Shown here in pieces: positions 23,720-35,860 of a stretch of 64,000 nucleotides of DNA (the stretch's first letter is position 1; every line of letters starts with the position of its first letter). The DNA comes from Hemileia vastatrix (taxonomy: Eukaryota; Basidiomycota; Pucciniomycetes; Pucciniales; Zaghouaniaceae), in NCBI GenBank assembly GCA_030280995.1, contig JASXTE010000004.1:39302797-39366796 (forward strand), written 5' to 3'. The position numbers and the translations under genes are program-made. The notes below the pieces were generated by a model, which saw only the letters and a list, made by a program, of their open reading frames with translations, was not told where the DNA came from and searched no databases.

Positions 23720-24989
23720 AGAAAGGAATAATAAGTAATAGACTTACTGTGGTGTGAAGGAGAAAAATTTGATTTGGAAAAGAACTGGGAGAGAAGAGAT
23801 GTGAAGTAGATTATATGTGTTAGGATAGAAGGAAGAAAATGTGCAGTAGGTTGGGAGGATGTGGGTATTGGTGTTGTGAATTGTGGTTGAGAAAATTTTA
23901 AAAAAGTAGGATGTATTTGACCTCATGTTTGAGAACCCAAGTACTGAATCAGCCATGTTTCATGGTGTGTTTGTGTGGTGTTTTTCAAATGTAACATGCT
24001 AAGAGTGTTTGGTAAGGTTTGAGACCACTCAATATATTTACATAAAAAAATTATATTGTGGCACTTCTTTTACCTGTGAATGTTTCATAAAGAACCTAGA
24101 TTAATTGAAATGATCCCCATCTCACTCTCAATTAAAGATCTCAATGCTTCTAAGTAAATATTTTCTTAATTTTTTTTCATCTCTTTTTTTATGTCTTAAA
24201 AGTATAATTATTTAATTTAATTTAAAAAGTGTTTCTAAAGCCTTATATTTCCTTTTTAAAAAGTTTTACCTGTTTTAGGTTTACTTTTGTTGATTATTTT
24301 TGGTTGTCACTCATTTTTTTGTATATAAAAATTTTATGGTGTGCACAGGAGTCCTTGGCTATATAAGAGCCTTGAATGTTCTCCATTCACAGAATCACTT
24401 ACTTACAAATTTATTTCACATTTAAAATTATTCAATGTATCCTTACAAGAAATTACACAGTGGTTGAATTTTCTAAAAATTATCAAATACAAACTTTTAT
24501 TAGCCTGATATTTGAGGAAATATTAGTAATAGTATTAAATTTGGTGAGATCTTGATTTTTAATTATATTCAAACCCTTAATTACTATTTGGACCACCATG
24601 CACAACCCAAATCTTCTATACAATTGGGTAATACAGCTATTAAAAAGTAGCTATTTTTCTTTTTTGAAATTTTTTTTCAAACTTCACTGTCTTGACCATC
24701 TTTGCTAGAGCTAAAAAAAAAGGTTTTTTTTCACTTATCATTCATTTAAGTCATGATTGATTGAATCAATGGTTCAATCTTCAATTTTTAAGTTCTATCA
24801 CTGACTCATCCAAAAAAAACTCACTTAATGTCACACAAAGGCAAAGGCAAGGGCAATTTTTTTTTTGAAAATCATCCAACCATCTTTTAAGAATTTCCAA
24901 GATGTACTCAAAATGACATTAAAGGAGAGGGCTTGTTAGTTAGTAGTAAGTAAAGTACTCCCCTTCCTTCTTCCCCCCACTTCTATCCT
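23720..24989. other. No recognisable feature
   Basis: A/T-rich DNA up to the first LTR. A pyrimidine-rich stretch (24958-24988) immediately precedes the insertion site of the Gypsy element. Confidence 0.5.
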
Positions 24990-24994
24990 ATGTT

Positions 24995-26130
24995 TGTCAG
25001 CCAGGCTATTCCAGGAGTCCAGTAAATGATATATAAATTATAAAACCTTAAAGAGTGGGTAAGACTTGTATTTAATGAATATAACTTAATATTTTATTGC
25101 ATAATGAAACTATATAAGAATTTTATTATATACAAGTGTTACATTAAATTTATTGGTTATATATGTTTTTATATACAATTAAATTGAGCATAATATAATA
25201 TATTCTACAAATAATGGCGCATTTTTATGTATTTAATAATTATAAATTTATATTTAATTAATTGAAAAACATATATTATAATTATAAGTGTAAAATTGAT
25301 TTATAATATATTTAAATTAATTACTTAAATTTATATATTAAATAATACCTCTCATATGATACTAAACAATAATTAATGACGCTTCTTTTGACCCTTAATT
25401 GTGTTAGAAAAAACAAATAAATTAATTTGGACTAAATTGAGATTAATTGCTTGTTTTGTTGCGTCAAATTATTTTTTGTTTCACTTAAAATATCCTTAAA
25501 TCAGACTGTACCATCTGTTTGGAATTATTTTTCTCATAGTTCCTATGTTCCAATCTTGTTTAGTTATTCACTATTTTTACGAACTGATTTGGGAATTAAT
25601 GGCGGGGAAACTGGATTCTTAATTGGGGTTTTAATTAATTGTTTCATGTTTTTCTCTATCTTGTTATGTTTCATTTACTCTTTTGATATATTTGTTTTAT
25701 TCCATTCTAATCATTGTATTTACAAAGATAGTAGCGCTTCAGAGGACCCATTGCCTATAAAAGGGCCTTGGATAATCCCCTGTAGCCTCATCACTTATTA
25801 CACACTCAACAAATTAAATAACCATTTTATTACGTTTATATTTTTTTTATTAGTAATACAAATCTAATTTAAATTCTATACAACAAATCAAAGGTTGCTT
25901 TAAGTCTAATAGTAATTAAAATTGTTTGCCACGCAGTACCCTTACATTTAATAATATTATTATTAATAAAATCTAAGTTTTTGTCACCTCTCAAAGTTGC
26001 TCACCGTTGTCTCCCTCTCAAATAAATTATATATATATATTTGGTTTATTTCTTTATTTTCCTTTGTCCTCCTCCTTCTCTCCTCCTTTTTCTCCTATTT
26101 TTCTTACCTCTTCTAGACGACTGACCGACA
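24995..26130 (+). repeat. 5' LTR of Gypsy copy 1
   Basis: The LTR drives transcription and supplies R-U5. A TATA box, TATAAAA, lies at 25756-25762 in the context GCCTATAAAAGGGCC. It is bounded by TGTC...GACA. Confidence 0.93.
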
Positions 26131-26819
26131 ACTGGGGACCTTTCCAAACGACGACGACGATCGAGCCTGGCGACGAACGACAAAACGCACGGACCACCTA
26201 GCAAAATGAAACTTTTGCCGCGACTGTGTTTTGAACTTGGGTTCAACATCTTAGGTTTATATAATATTAATTTTTATATTATTTTGAAGTGATTTTTCGA
26301 TCACTATAGTAAGTTCACCTTTGCGCCTCTCACTCTTATTACTATATTTTTATTGCAATAACAGTGATTGTGGCTTAATTGCTGATTCACTGAGTGTAAG
26401 TGTTCAATTTTAAATTTTTTTTTTTTCCTAGTTGACCATTATAGAGTGTTAAATCCTCTTAGTCCTAGAAGAATTGACATTTTTTTAATACAAAATTGAA
26501 TTATTAATTTAATCTTTTTTTTATTAATTATTGTTAATTTTGGTTGACTTAAAAGTACATTGTGCTTAGTCCCAAATATATTGTGATATTTAATATTGGT
26601 AATTAATTGGTTGAATTAACTTGATTGTTATTCCCAATTTAACCTTGCAATCCATTTTTTTTAAAAAAAATTAATTTTTTATAATTATTACTTTATATTG
26701 AAAATTATTTTTTCTATAATTTAATTAATAAAATTTTTTTTTTATTATTTGGAGCAATTATTGACTAACTTTTATTTTTTTTGTAAAATAAAAAGTAAAT
26801 TAAAAGTCTTCCCACTAAT
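26131..26819 (+). promoter_or_regulatory. Leader of Gypsy copy 1 with putative primer-binding site
   Basis: Two bases after the LTR, TGGGGACCTTTCCAAA (26133 onward) is positioned as a minus-strand primer site. The diverged reverse element has TGGGAAACTTTCCAAA at the same 2-nt spacing. The matching tRNA is not identified. The rest of the 0.7-kb leader is A/T-rich without an ORF. Confidence 0.5.
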
Positions 26820-27501
26820 ATGTCCAACAATTTGGCAGAAAAAATGGATAACATGCAAGTGGATGAAATAGAAATTGACTATGATGCTGACACTGTAAGT
26901 TCTTCTAAAGTTGGTCATAAAAAATCTTATGCTAACACAAAGAATTCACATACTGCAGGATGTGGAAATGACAGGAAATGCAAACAAACCAAACCCCCTT
27001 CCCCCAGTACCACAGAAGGAAGTAAAGCCTCTAGTGCCTCAAGAAGGTCTTCCAAAAGGCTTCAAAATAAAAAAGCTTCCTCTGCCACAACAAATCAGCA
27101 ATCTATCCAGTCATATAAAAGAGTTGAAGACAGAAAATATGACGTACAAAGCAAAGGTAGACACATTTTGGGATCAGGTCCAAGAACTCAGGAACCAGAT
27201 TCAGGCCCAGGCCCCTCCTCAGTTGCCTCCCAATCAGCCTCAGTTTCAGGCTCAACCTTCACAGCCACCCAGCTCAACCATCCAAAATCCAAATACTATG
27301 GAAGTAGAGCAATGGAAATGGGATTATCTAATGAGTCACTACCAACAGAATGTGCAAAACCCTCCTCATCATCAGCCTGGCCCATCCAGAACACCCAATT
27401 TCCATCCACCTCCTCATCCCTACCAACAAGGCAGGAGAAAGAAGGCCCAAGCACAATCCCAAACCCAGTCCCAGGGGAAGTTTCCTCCTCTGCCATGGTA
27501 A
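26820..27501 (+). CDS. ORF1: spliced accessory protein overprinting gag N-terminus (copy 1)
   Basis: Exon 1 (26820-26894, 25 codons) encodes an acidic N-terminus ending EIEIDYDADT. An intron with donor GTAAGT, branch TGCTAAC and acceptor ACTGCAG (26895-26958, 64 nt, phase 0) moves the reading into another frame. Exon 2 (26959-27501) encodes DVEMTGNANKPNP, a conserved basic patch (LPKGFKIKKLPLPQQ), a coiled coil (SSHIKELKTENMTYKAKVD), a Gln/Pro-rich linker, a WKWD motif, and a basic tail with GRRKK that ends in PW. The product has 205 residues. The stop overlaps the ATG of the gag-pol frame (ATGGTAA, 27495-27501). The same protein is recognisable in the diverged reverse-strand element. Function is unknown; a nucleic-acid-binding or assembly accessory role is inferred only from composition. 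Confidence 0.65.
26895..26958 (+). other. Intron of ORF1, copy 1
   Basis: GTAAGT donor, TGCTAACA branch and ACTGCAG acceptor; 64 nt. If it is retained, the frame runs on uninterrupted into gag-pol. If it is removed, translation shifts to the ORF1 frame. Confidence 0.7.
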
Positions 27502-30500
27502 GTAATTTGGTTGATAGTCACTTGGGTATGTTTTCTAATAAATCTTCTTCTGCAGGTAATATTATTGAACATGGTGAAAGAACAGTTAAACCTGTTAAAA
27601 GACAGCTTCCTGTAACTAGTAGCCCTATTGATGTAATTAGCAAATTGTCATTTGATGAACCTTTACATTTAACTTCTACATCTTTAATTAATCCTTCTCT
27701 TGCAATTAAAAATGATTCTGTTCCCCCTGAAATCTATACCTTAATTGAAAAAACTTCTGAGGAAATATTGAAAGATACCCTTGATTTTAATATTGTGAAA
27801 GACAAACATGTGAGAGATGTGTTAATCCATGAAAATGATAGATTAAATAATTTACACTTGCAATGTAAAGTGAGTTCTTCTGTACAAGATACAGCTTATT
27901 TAAAAATCAAAGAAACCTTGAATATTGTTCTTAGTCAACAAAAACAAATAAGAAGTGACCATAGAGCTATCTCAGATAGAAATATCAGTCTACATAAGAC
28001 CTTGAGTGAATTGAAACCCCTTATTGAGGAAAATTATTCATTCAAAAATGAAATAAAATCTCTGCAAAATGAGTTTAAGAAGCTAAAAAATGATTTCCAT
28101 GCACTAAGTACCAAACACTCAGCTTCTGAGGACAGAAATGTTCTATCTCTTGCAAAAGTAAATGACCAGATGTCTGAAATTCCAAGAATAAGAAACTATG
28201 TGTCTGGCCTACAGGAAAAGTTCTCAACCTTAAACATCAATAATGAATTAAATTAAATTTCTGTAAATAAGCTGCATAAAAATAAAGGGAAAAAACCTGA
28301 ACAAAGTTCATCCTTTCTTCCTCATATTTCAACCATTAAACAAACTGACAATGAGTCTGTAAAATCTTTTGCTACTAGCAAAAAATCTTGTGATGGTCAT
28401 GAACCAGCTGTTTCTGTAAATAATGAAATTTCTGAACACCTGGCTAAACTTGAGGAATTATTAATAATGAATAATTCAAACCATAAAGTGGACCATCCCA
28501 GTAGTCAGAAAAATTGGCCTAAGTTAGACCAATATCCTACCTTTGATGGTGATTCTTCCTCTGATTGGCAACACTTTATCCAGAGAATTGATAATTTAAA
28601 GAGATCTTATAAACTACCTGATGAGGAGATTGTTTCTAAGCTAATTTCTTTATTTTCCAATGTAGCCTTGATGTAATATGAATCTGTCCTCTTAGATAAC
28701 AATCATTATACATGGAATGATTGGAAATCCTTGATTGAGAATCAGTTTGGTGGTTCAAAATTCAGGTTAGCTCAGCAGAGACTGTATGAGAATACTAGAT
28801 ATGTATCCTCCTCTGTTGAAAAGCCCATTGTTTTTCTGATGAAAATAACTAAAATCCTTAGAGCAATTGATCCAAAGTTGGATTATGATATTTGGAGAGA
28901 TAAAATCTTGTATAAATTACCAAATTCTCTTAGGGATATGATTGTTGCTAGAACTGAGCATGTAAGGGAAAATTCTTCTTTCATTAATATCTGTAATGAA
29001 GTACTACTCAACCATAGATATGAACCAAAGAATTGCCTTAGTAAATCTTATAATGATCAGAATAAACCTTCTATAAAGCTCCCAGAAAAATCTGGTAAAC
29101 CCTCTGCCCCAGTTGCACCTAAAAAATATGCAACAAATACTTGTTATAAATGTAACAAACCGTGGCAGAAGGGTCATGTTTGTGACAAGAAAATTCATCT
29201 TGTTGAACAAAATGAAGACACTGATGAAGTTGAACTTGATGTCAATAATTCTTCCAGTGACTGTGAAAGTAATATCTCCTATGACAATGAATCTGTTAAA
29301 GATGTTTTAATGTTGGAACATGATGTCCATTATTTAAATAATATATCTGAAGATTGTGTATTGAATTTATCTTCAGTAGAAAATGCTGAGATAATTAAAG
29401 ATATTACTAACAATTCTATTCCTATATCCCCTTTAAAGGCACCTGTTATCATTAATGGTAAAAATGTTGATGTAGTTCTTGATTCTGGTGCTGGAGGAAG
29501 TGTAGTATCTGAAAAAGCTTTGGCTTCAGTGGATAAGGAATATTTGAGTAAATTATTGCCTATAACTTCTGAAAAATGGAGAGGGTATGGTTCTACCTTA
29601 TTTCCTATTGGCAAATACAAAACCTCTGTCTTCTTCAAATATAATGGTGGTTTTGTCAGAGCTATTTGTGAGTTTGTTGTCATGAAAAATGATAATTTGA
29701 GCAATTGGTTTATTATGGGAAATGATAGTTTAACCATGTTTGGTGTGAAACTGGACCCAGCAAATAATTGCTTTACCTTAGGAATGAATGGGAAAAGAAA
29801 ATTCAAAATTTCTTCTCCTAGACCTTCTGGGAATTTGTTGAAATCTTGTAACTCACTGACCCAATGTAAAGGTAGAACAACAACTGAAATGGAAGATTTA
29901 TTACATGAAATAAATACTTCTTCTTTTGGTGATCAGTTGACTTGTGAACAAAAAGATTCTATTGTTGCCTCTATTACCTATTTCCCTATGGCTTTTGCTC
30001 ATGGTTCTCATGTCTTGGGAATCGTTCAGGAAGAAATGAAAATTACCTTATCCTGTAATTTGAGTGATATTCCTCCTACCCTTAAGAAAAAACCATATCC
30101 TTCTTCTCCATCAAAAAGAAAAGATATTGAAGATAATATTGAAACATTATTGAAAATGAATATCATTGAGAAAGTGGATGTCACCCCTAAATATTGTGTC
30201 ATCTCCCCAGTCTTGAATTCGTATGAAAAAGATAAAGCTAGATTATGTGGAGATTACAGAGCTTTAAATACTTATACTGTTGATGATATTTATCCTTTAC
30301 CCAGAATTAATTCAATACATGCTACCTTGCAAGGTGCAAAATTTATTAGTTGTCTGGATGGTAATAAAGGTTATCATCAAGTTCCAGTTGAGAAAAATTC
30401 TCAAAATATTTTGCTTATTGCTACTCATATGGGAATATATAAGTATGTTAGGATGCCATTTGGCCCTAAAAATGCTCCTTCAGTTTTCCAGAAAGTCATG

Positions 30501-32987
30501 GATAACACTTTCCATCAAGAAATTATTGAAGGTTGGCTCATGGTTTATATTGATGATATTATTGTTTTTTCTAAAACTTTTGATGAACATATGATTCACT
30601 TGAATAGAGTTTTCCAAAAAATGGATGAAATCAATATGACCTTATCTTTAAAAAAGTGTAAATTTGGTTTTCAATCTTTGAAAGTCCTTGGCCATGTTGT
30701 GTCAGGCTTACAAATTTGTGTAGACCATAATAAAGTTGCTGCCATTCAAAATGTGAAAGCACCAACTTCTGTAAGAGAAATCCAAAGTTTTTTGGGTATG
30801 TGTGGCTATTATAGACAATATATTAAAAATTATCAGGTCATAGCCTTGCCTCTTACAAAACTAACCAGAAAAGATGTTGCTTTTCTCTGGAATAATGACT
30901 GTCAGAAAGCTTTTAATACATTGAAAAGTTGCTTAATGACAGCCCCTATATTGGCTCTTCCAGATTTTAACAAGCCATTTGTACTTTATACAGATGCTAG
31001 CTTTATTGGTCTGGGTGCTGCCCTTCACCAAAAGCAAATTATTAATGATAAATCCTCAGAGGTTGTAATTTGTTATATTTCAAGAACCTTAAGAAATAGT
31101 GAATTGAAATATGGTGCCACTCAATTGGAGTGCTTAGCAGTTGTTTGGGCTCTTGAGAAACTTCATTACTACTTGGATGACCAAAAATTTGAGTTGGTAA
31201 CTGACTGTAGTGCTGTGAAATCTCTCTTAAACCTCAAAACACCTAACAGACATATGTTCAGGTGGCAACTTGCTGTTCAAGAATACAGAGGAAGGATGAC
31301 TATTATCCATAGAGCTGGAAATGTTCACTCTAATGTTGATATGCTCTCCAGATTGCCTCTGCCAAATAATGACTCCAATCCTGCTTATGTACCTGAAGAT
31401 GATACTGTTCATATACATGGTATATTTATAGTTGATATGGAAGAAGAGTTATTACAGTTAATACTGGATTCATATGATAAAGATTCTGACTTAAATAAAT
31501 TAGTTACTATTTTGAATGATCCTTAGAATTCTTCAATTTAAGCATTAATAAAAACTCTTCCTGCAAAGTACCAAAATGCTTTAAATAAAGGAAAGTTTTC
31601 TATTTAAGATGGTTATATATATTATAGAAGGAAGCTTACCAATGTAATTGTTATTCCTCCTTCAATGAAAGAAACTATCCTCAAACTTTGTCATGATGAC
31701 ATATTAGCTGGTCATTTTGATCTTGAAAAAACATTGATTAGAATCAAAAACACTGCATGGTGGGCTAATATGTCTGAAGACACAAAATTATATGTTGAAT
31801 CTTGTGATTCCTGCCAAAAATCTAAAAGGTTAACAGGTAAGAGAGCAGGGTTATTACAACATATTGAAGCACCTAGTGCTCCCTGGCAAATCATTAATAT
31901 GGATTTTGTCACTGGTCTTCCTGTTGCAGGTAAAGACAGCTTTAACTCTTGTTGGGTAATAGTGGATAGATTCACAAAAATGTGCAAATTTATTCCAACC
32001 CACAAAGATGTATCCACCAAAGAATTAGCTTTCTTATGGTGGTCTTACATGTTTAATATTATTGGTTTTCCAAAAGCCATTATCTCTGATAGGGATCCAA
32101 AATTCACTTCTGAGTTTTGGACCTCTTTGATGGATATTTGTGGCTGTGAGTTAAAATTGTCTACAGCTCACCATCCTCAGACTGATGGTCTAGCTGAAAG
32201 AATGATTCAAACTCTGGAAGATATGATTAGAAGGTATTGTGCCTTTGGTTTAGAATATAAAGACAATGACAGATTTACTCATGATTGGGTCACTCTTTTG
32301 CCTGGTCTTGAATTTGCATATAATAGCACTGTTCATTCTGTCACTGAGAAAAAGCCTTTTGAGCTTTGGTTAGGTTATGTCCCAAACACTCCTGCTCAGA
32401 TTCTCAATAATAAATTACCTAAGTTGGAACTACACCCTGGTGTAAAATCTTTTATGCAAATGCAACAGCTATGCAGAAAACATGCTCAGAGTTGTATTGA
32501 TAAAGCATTTGAATATGAAAAGAAAAGATGGGATAAATCCCATAAAGAGTACACATTTAACAAGGGTGATGAAGTGTTGATCTCTACTGTCCATTTCAAT
32601 TTACAAGGTAACCACAAATTAAAAGATCCTTTTGTAGGACCATTTGTTGTTAAAAGAATGGTTGGTGATAATGCAGTAGAAGTTGTATTGTATTCTCCAT
32701 ATGATAGGAAACATCCTGTCTTTCCCATTTCTTTGCTTAAACCTTATACTTCCAACAGTGAATTATTTCCAAAAAGAAGAGGAAGACCTAAGAAGAACCC
32801 TCAGGAAGTCACAGAAACAGCAGAAATTGATAAAATTCTCAATGATAGAATTATCACTTCTGAAAGAGGTACTGAATATTTATTGAGATATAAGAACAAA
32901 TCATCTGAACATGATGCATGGATACCTGGCAAGGAAATTTCAAATCTGCCTGCTCTGTTGAAAAAATACAAAAAGAAAAAATCTTAG
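27495..32987 (+). pseudogene. Gag-Pol of Gypsy copy 1, five nonsense codons
   Basis: One frame, open also upstream to ATG 26820 if unspliced, encodes in order: a coiled-coil-rich gag; a zinc knuckle CYKCNKPWQKGHVC (29142-29183); an aspartic protease DSGAGG (about 29481); reverse transcriptase with YIDD (about 30547); RNase H (LYTDAS); an integrase with an HHCC finger and HHPQTDGLAER; an AT-hook-like RRGRPKK; and a C-terminal chromodomain. Compared with copy 2, stops have replaced sense codons at 28254 (GAG to TAA), 28674 (TGG to TAA), 31524 (AAG to TAG), 31539 (CAA to TAA) and 31605 (GAA to TAA). No frameshift is needed to read it. It cannot make full-length Pol. Confidence 0.92.
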
Positions 32988-33008
32988 CATTTTTTTTATT
33001 GGTTTTTT

Positions 33009-33022
33009 TTAGAGTGAGGGAG
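33009..33022 (+). other. Polypurine tract, copy 1
   Basis: AGAGTGAGGGAG directly before the 3' LTR, preceded by a T run. This is the plus-strand priming site, and the same string occurs at this position in all three internal elements. Confidence 0.8.
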
Positions 33023-34158
33023 TGTCAGCCAGGCTATTCCAGGAGTCCAGTAAATGATATATAAATTATAAAACCTTAAAGAGTGGGTAAGACTTTTATT
33101 TAATGAATATAACTTAATATTTTATTGCATAATGAAATTATATAAGAATTTTATTATATACAAGTGTTACATTAAATTTATTGGTTATATATATTTTTAT
33201 ATACAATTAAATTGAGCATAATATAATATATTCTACAAATAATGGAGCATTTTTATGTATTTAATAATTATAAATTTATATTTAATTAATTGAAAAACAT
33301 ATATTATAATTATAAGTGTAAAATTGATTTATAATATATTTAAATTAATTACTTAAATTTATATATTAAATAATACCTCTCATATGATACTAAACAATAA
33401 TTAATGACGCTTCTTTTGACCCTTAATTGTGTTAGAAAAAACAAATAAATTAATTTGGACTAAATTGAGATTAATTGCTTGTTTTGTTGCGTCAAATTAT
33501 TTTTTGTTTCACTTAAAATATCCTTAAATCAGACTGTACCATCTGTTTGGAATTATTTTTCTCATATTTCCTATGTTCCAATCTTGTTTAGTTATTCACT
33601 ATTTTTACTTACTGATTTGGGAATTAATGGCGGGGAAACTGGATTCTTAATTGGGATTTTAATTAATTGTTTCATGTTTTTCTCTACATTGTTATGTTTC
33701 ATTTACTCTTTTGATATATTTGTTTTATTCCATTCTAATCATTGTATTTACAAAGATAGTAGCGCTTCAGAGGACCCATTGCCTATAAAAGGGCCTTGGA
33801 TAATCCCCTGTAGCCTCATCACTTATTACACACTCAACAAATTAAATAACCATTTTATTATGTTTATATTTTTTTTATTAGTAATACAAATCTAATTTAA
33901 ATTCTATACAACAAATCAAAGGTTTCTTTAAGTCTAATAGTAATTAAAATTGTTTGCCGCGCAGTACCCTTACATTTAATAATATTATTATTAATAAAAT
34001 CTAAGTTTTTGTCACCTCTCAAAGTTGCTCACCGTTGTCTCCCTCTCAAATAAATTATATATATATTTTTGGTTTATTTCTTTATTTTCCTTTGTCCTCC
34101 TCCTTCTCTCCTCCTTTTTCTCCTATTTTTCTTACCTCTTCTAGACGACTGACCGACA
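33023..34158 (+). repeat. 3' LTR of Gypsy copy 1
   Basis: Same length (1136 bp) as the 5' LTR, with about 1% differences by eye (for example TTACTTACTG against TTACGAACTG). TATA box at 33784. Confidence 0.93.
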
Positions 34159-34171
34159 ATGTTACTCCTAC

Positions 34172-35337
34172 TGTCAGCCAGGCTATCTCAGGAGTCCAGT
34201 AATTTATACAATTAATTACTGTAAAGGAATAACTTTATGTAAATGCAAAAAATTATTTAAAATAAAATTTTAAATGTTTTGTGAATAAATAAAATATTAT
34301 ACTTAATTTTATTATTAAATAAATTGTATTACATAAACAAGTATAATATTCTATAATATCATGGCGTGATTTATATGTATAAATAAATTATTTAAAATTA
34401 TATTATAAATGTAAATTTAACTTACACAGTAATTACAATTTTAATAATAACATTTATATAAAACTAAATACAAATTATCATATAATAATATTCATCAATA
34501 TTTGGCGCTTCTGTGACCCTTAATTGTTTCACCAATATTACTAAATTAATTTAATATGATTAAATTTAAATTCTCATGTTAAAAAGTTCCTGTATTAACT
34601 TAATTAGTTGTTCAATTAATTTAATAGTTAATTTACTTGAAATAGTTAAATTACTATTGCTTATACTGAGTTAAGATTATTTAAAAGCATAAAAATAATT
34701 CCTTTTATTTTAATTATACTTTTTCAGCTATTGGTATTCTTTCTTTAGATTTCTTTCTCACAGTTCTCATATTTTTATACTCACGTAGTTAATTGTTATA
34801 ATAATTCTATTCTTTTTTAGAGATTACTGATGGGAAAAATATTTGTTTATTCACGGATTTATTTTTTATGTTTTTAATAAGATTCTTTTAAATTAATTGT
34901 TTCATATTATTTTACCTTTTTGTAGATACTATTGGAACGCTCCAGAATGTCCTCTTGCCTATAAAAAGGCTTTAGAAGTCCCTCTGGTAGATCATCACTT
35001 ACTAGACACTCACTCATCATATTTTAAATATATTTCTTTATTTACTATTTTTATTAGTTCATTACATCTAATTTAAATACTATATAAATAATTATAGGTT
35101 GCTTTAAGATTTATAATACTATTATTTAACTGACGCTCTTTTGAACATTTATAATCATTTATAATATTTGCAATTTAATTAAATACTTACAACTTTGTCA
35201 CATCTCAACTATCTTGTCATCTTACTCTCTTAAATTACACCTATTTTATTTTATTTTACATTACTACCTTATAATTCCCATACTATTTTCTATTATTCCT
35301 TTTATTATCTTCAATCTTCTAGACATCCCGGCTGATA
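34172..35337 (+). repeat. Solo LTR of a sister Gypsy family
   Basis: Starts TGTCAGCCAGGCTATCTC and ends near GGCTGATA. It shares the terminal region, a TATA box (TATAAAAAGG, 34960) and TTCTAGAC near its end with the neighbouring LTR, but is otherwise strongly diverged. The 5-bp duplication CCTAC (34167-34171 and 35338-35342) shows an independent insertion followed by LTR-LTR recombination. It lies 13 bp from the end of copy 1. Confidence 0.85.
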
Positions 35338-35860
35338 CCTACCCCCTTTTGTGTTTTTTCTTGGTCTCAGTAGAATAAATTTTACACTAGATATGTAGTG
35401 CTTCTGTTTTTTATGTGTGTGCCCCTATTTAACTTCATTTCATATTTCATTTTTTTACACTTCTTAAATATCTTGTATTAGAATACCTTCTCTTCCCTTA
35501 TTTTATCTCCCCCAATAATAATAATAATAATAATAATAGTCATAATAAAAAATAGAAATCTACTAAGTGTTTAGAAGATACCTACACTACTTCAAACCAC
35601 TATACATAAAGAACAGTGACTTGAATGAAAAGAAAATAAAAATTAATAAATTAATAAAAATAGGACACTTAAAATATTGTTCAAGTATCTATATTCTAAC
35701 AGATCATCCAGGAAAGCTTGTGGTGGAAGGTAGTTGTTTATTATCCCTTTCTTCTACAAAAAAAATGAATAAAAAATTAAAAATTAAATTAAATTAAATT
35801 AGATCATTTTTATTTTTATTTTAATTTATACATTCATTAATATTAATATTTGTATTTTAA
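35338..35860. other. Non-coding, short (AAT)n microsatellite
   Basis: An (AATA/AAT)n run lies at about 35511-35538. No supportable gene. Confidence 0.5.

Larger units (their letters stand above)
24995..34158 (+). mobile_element. Ty3/Gypsy chromovirus copy 1 (full length, disabled)
   Basis: Two 1136-bp LTRs (24995-26130 and 33023-34158) begin TGTCAGCCAGGCTATTCC and end GACTGACCGACA. They flank a leader with a primer-binding site, a spliced ORF1, a gag-pol frame and a polypurine tract. The 5-bp target duplication is ATGTT (24990-24994 and 34159-34163). By eye the LTRs differ at roughly a dozen or more sites, so this copy is clearly older than copy 2. Five nonsense codons disable gag-pol. Confidence 0.95.

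Noticed and set aside
25451..25867. 138- and 183-codon ORFs repeated in each Gypsy LTR (25451, 33479, 37285, 45329)
   Set aside because: They run across the TATA box in U3/R, have Phe/Ile/Leu-rich composition, and are conserved only because the LTR is.
26046..26249. Arg-rich reverse ORF across the LTR/leader boundary (also 37932-38135)
   Set aside because: Shadow of pyrimidine-rich U5; no homology and no plausible promoter.
27498..27555. Second intron as a way to rejoin ORF1 to gag-pol in frame
   Set aside because: Splicing it gives an immediate TAA in the ORF1 frame and an early stop in the gag frame, so it cannot make a fusion.
28254..31607. RIP as the cause of the stops in copy 1
   Set aside because: The changes include G-to-T, A-to-T and C-to-T, not a consistent C-to-T/G-to-A pattern.
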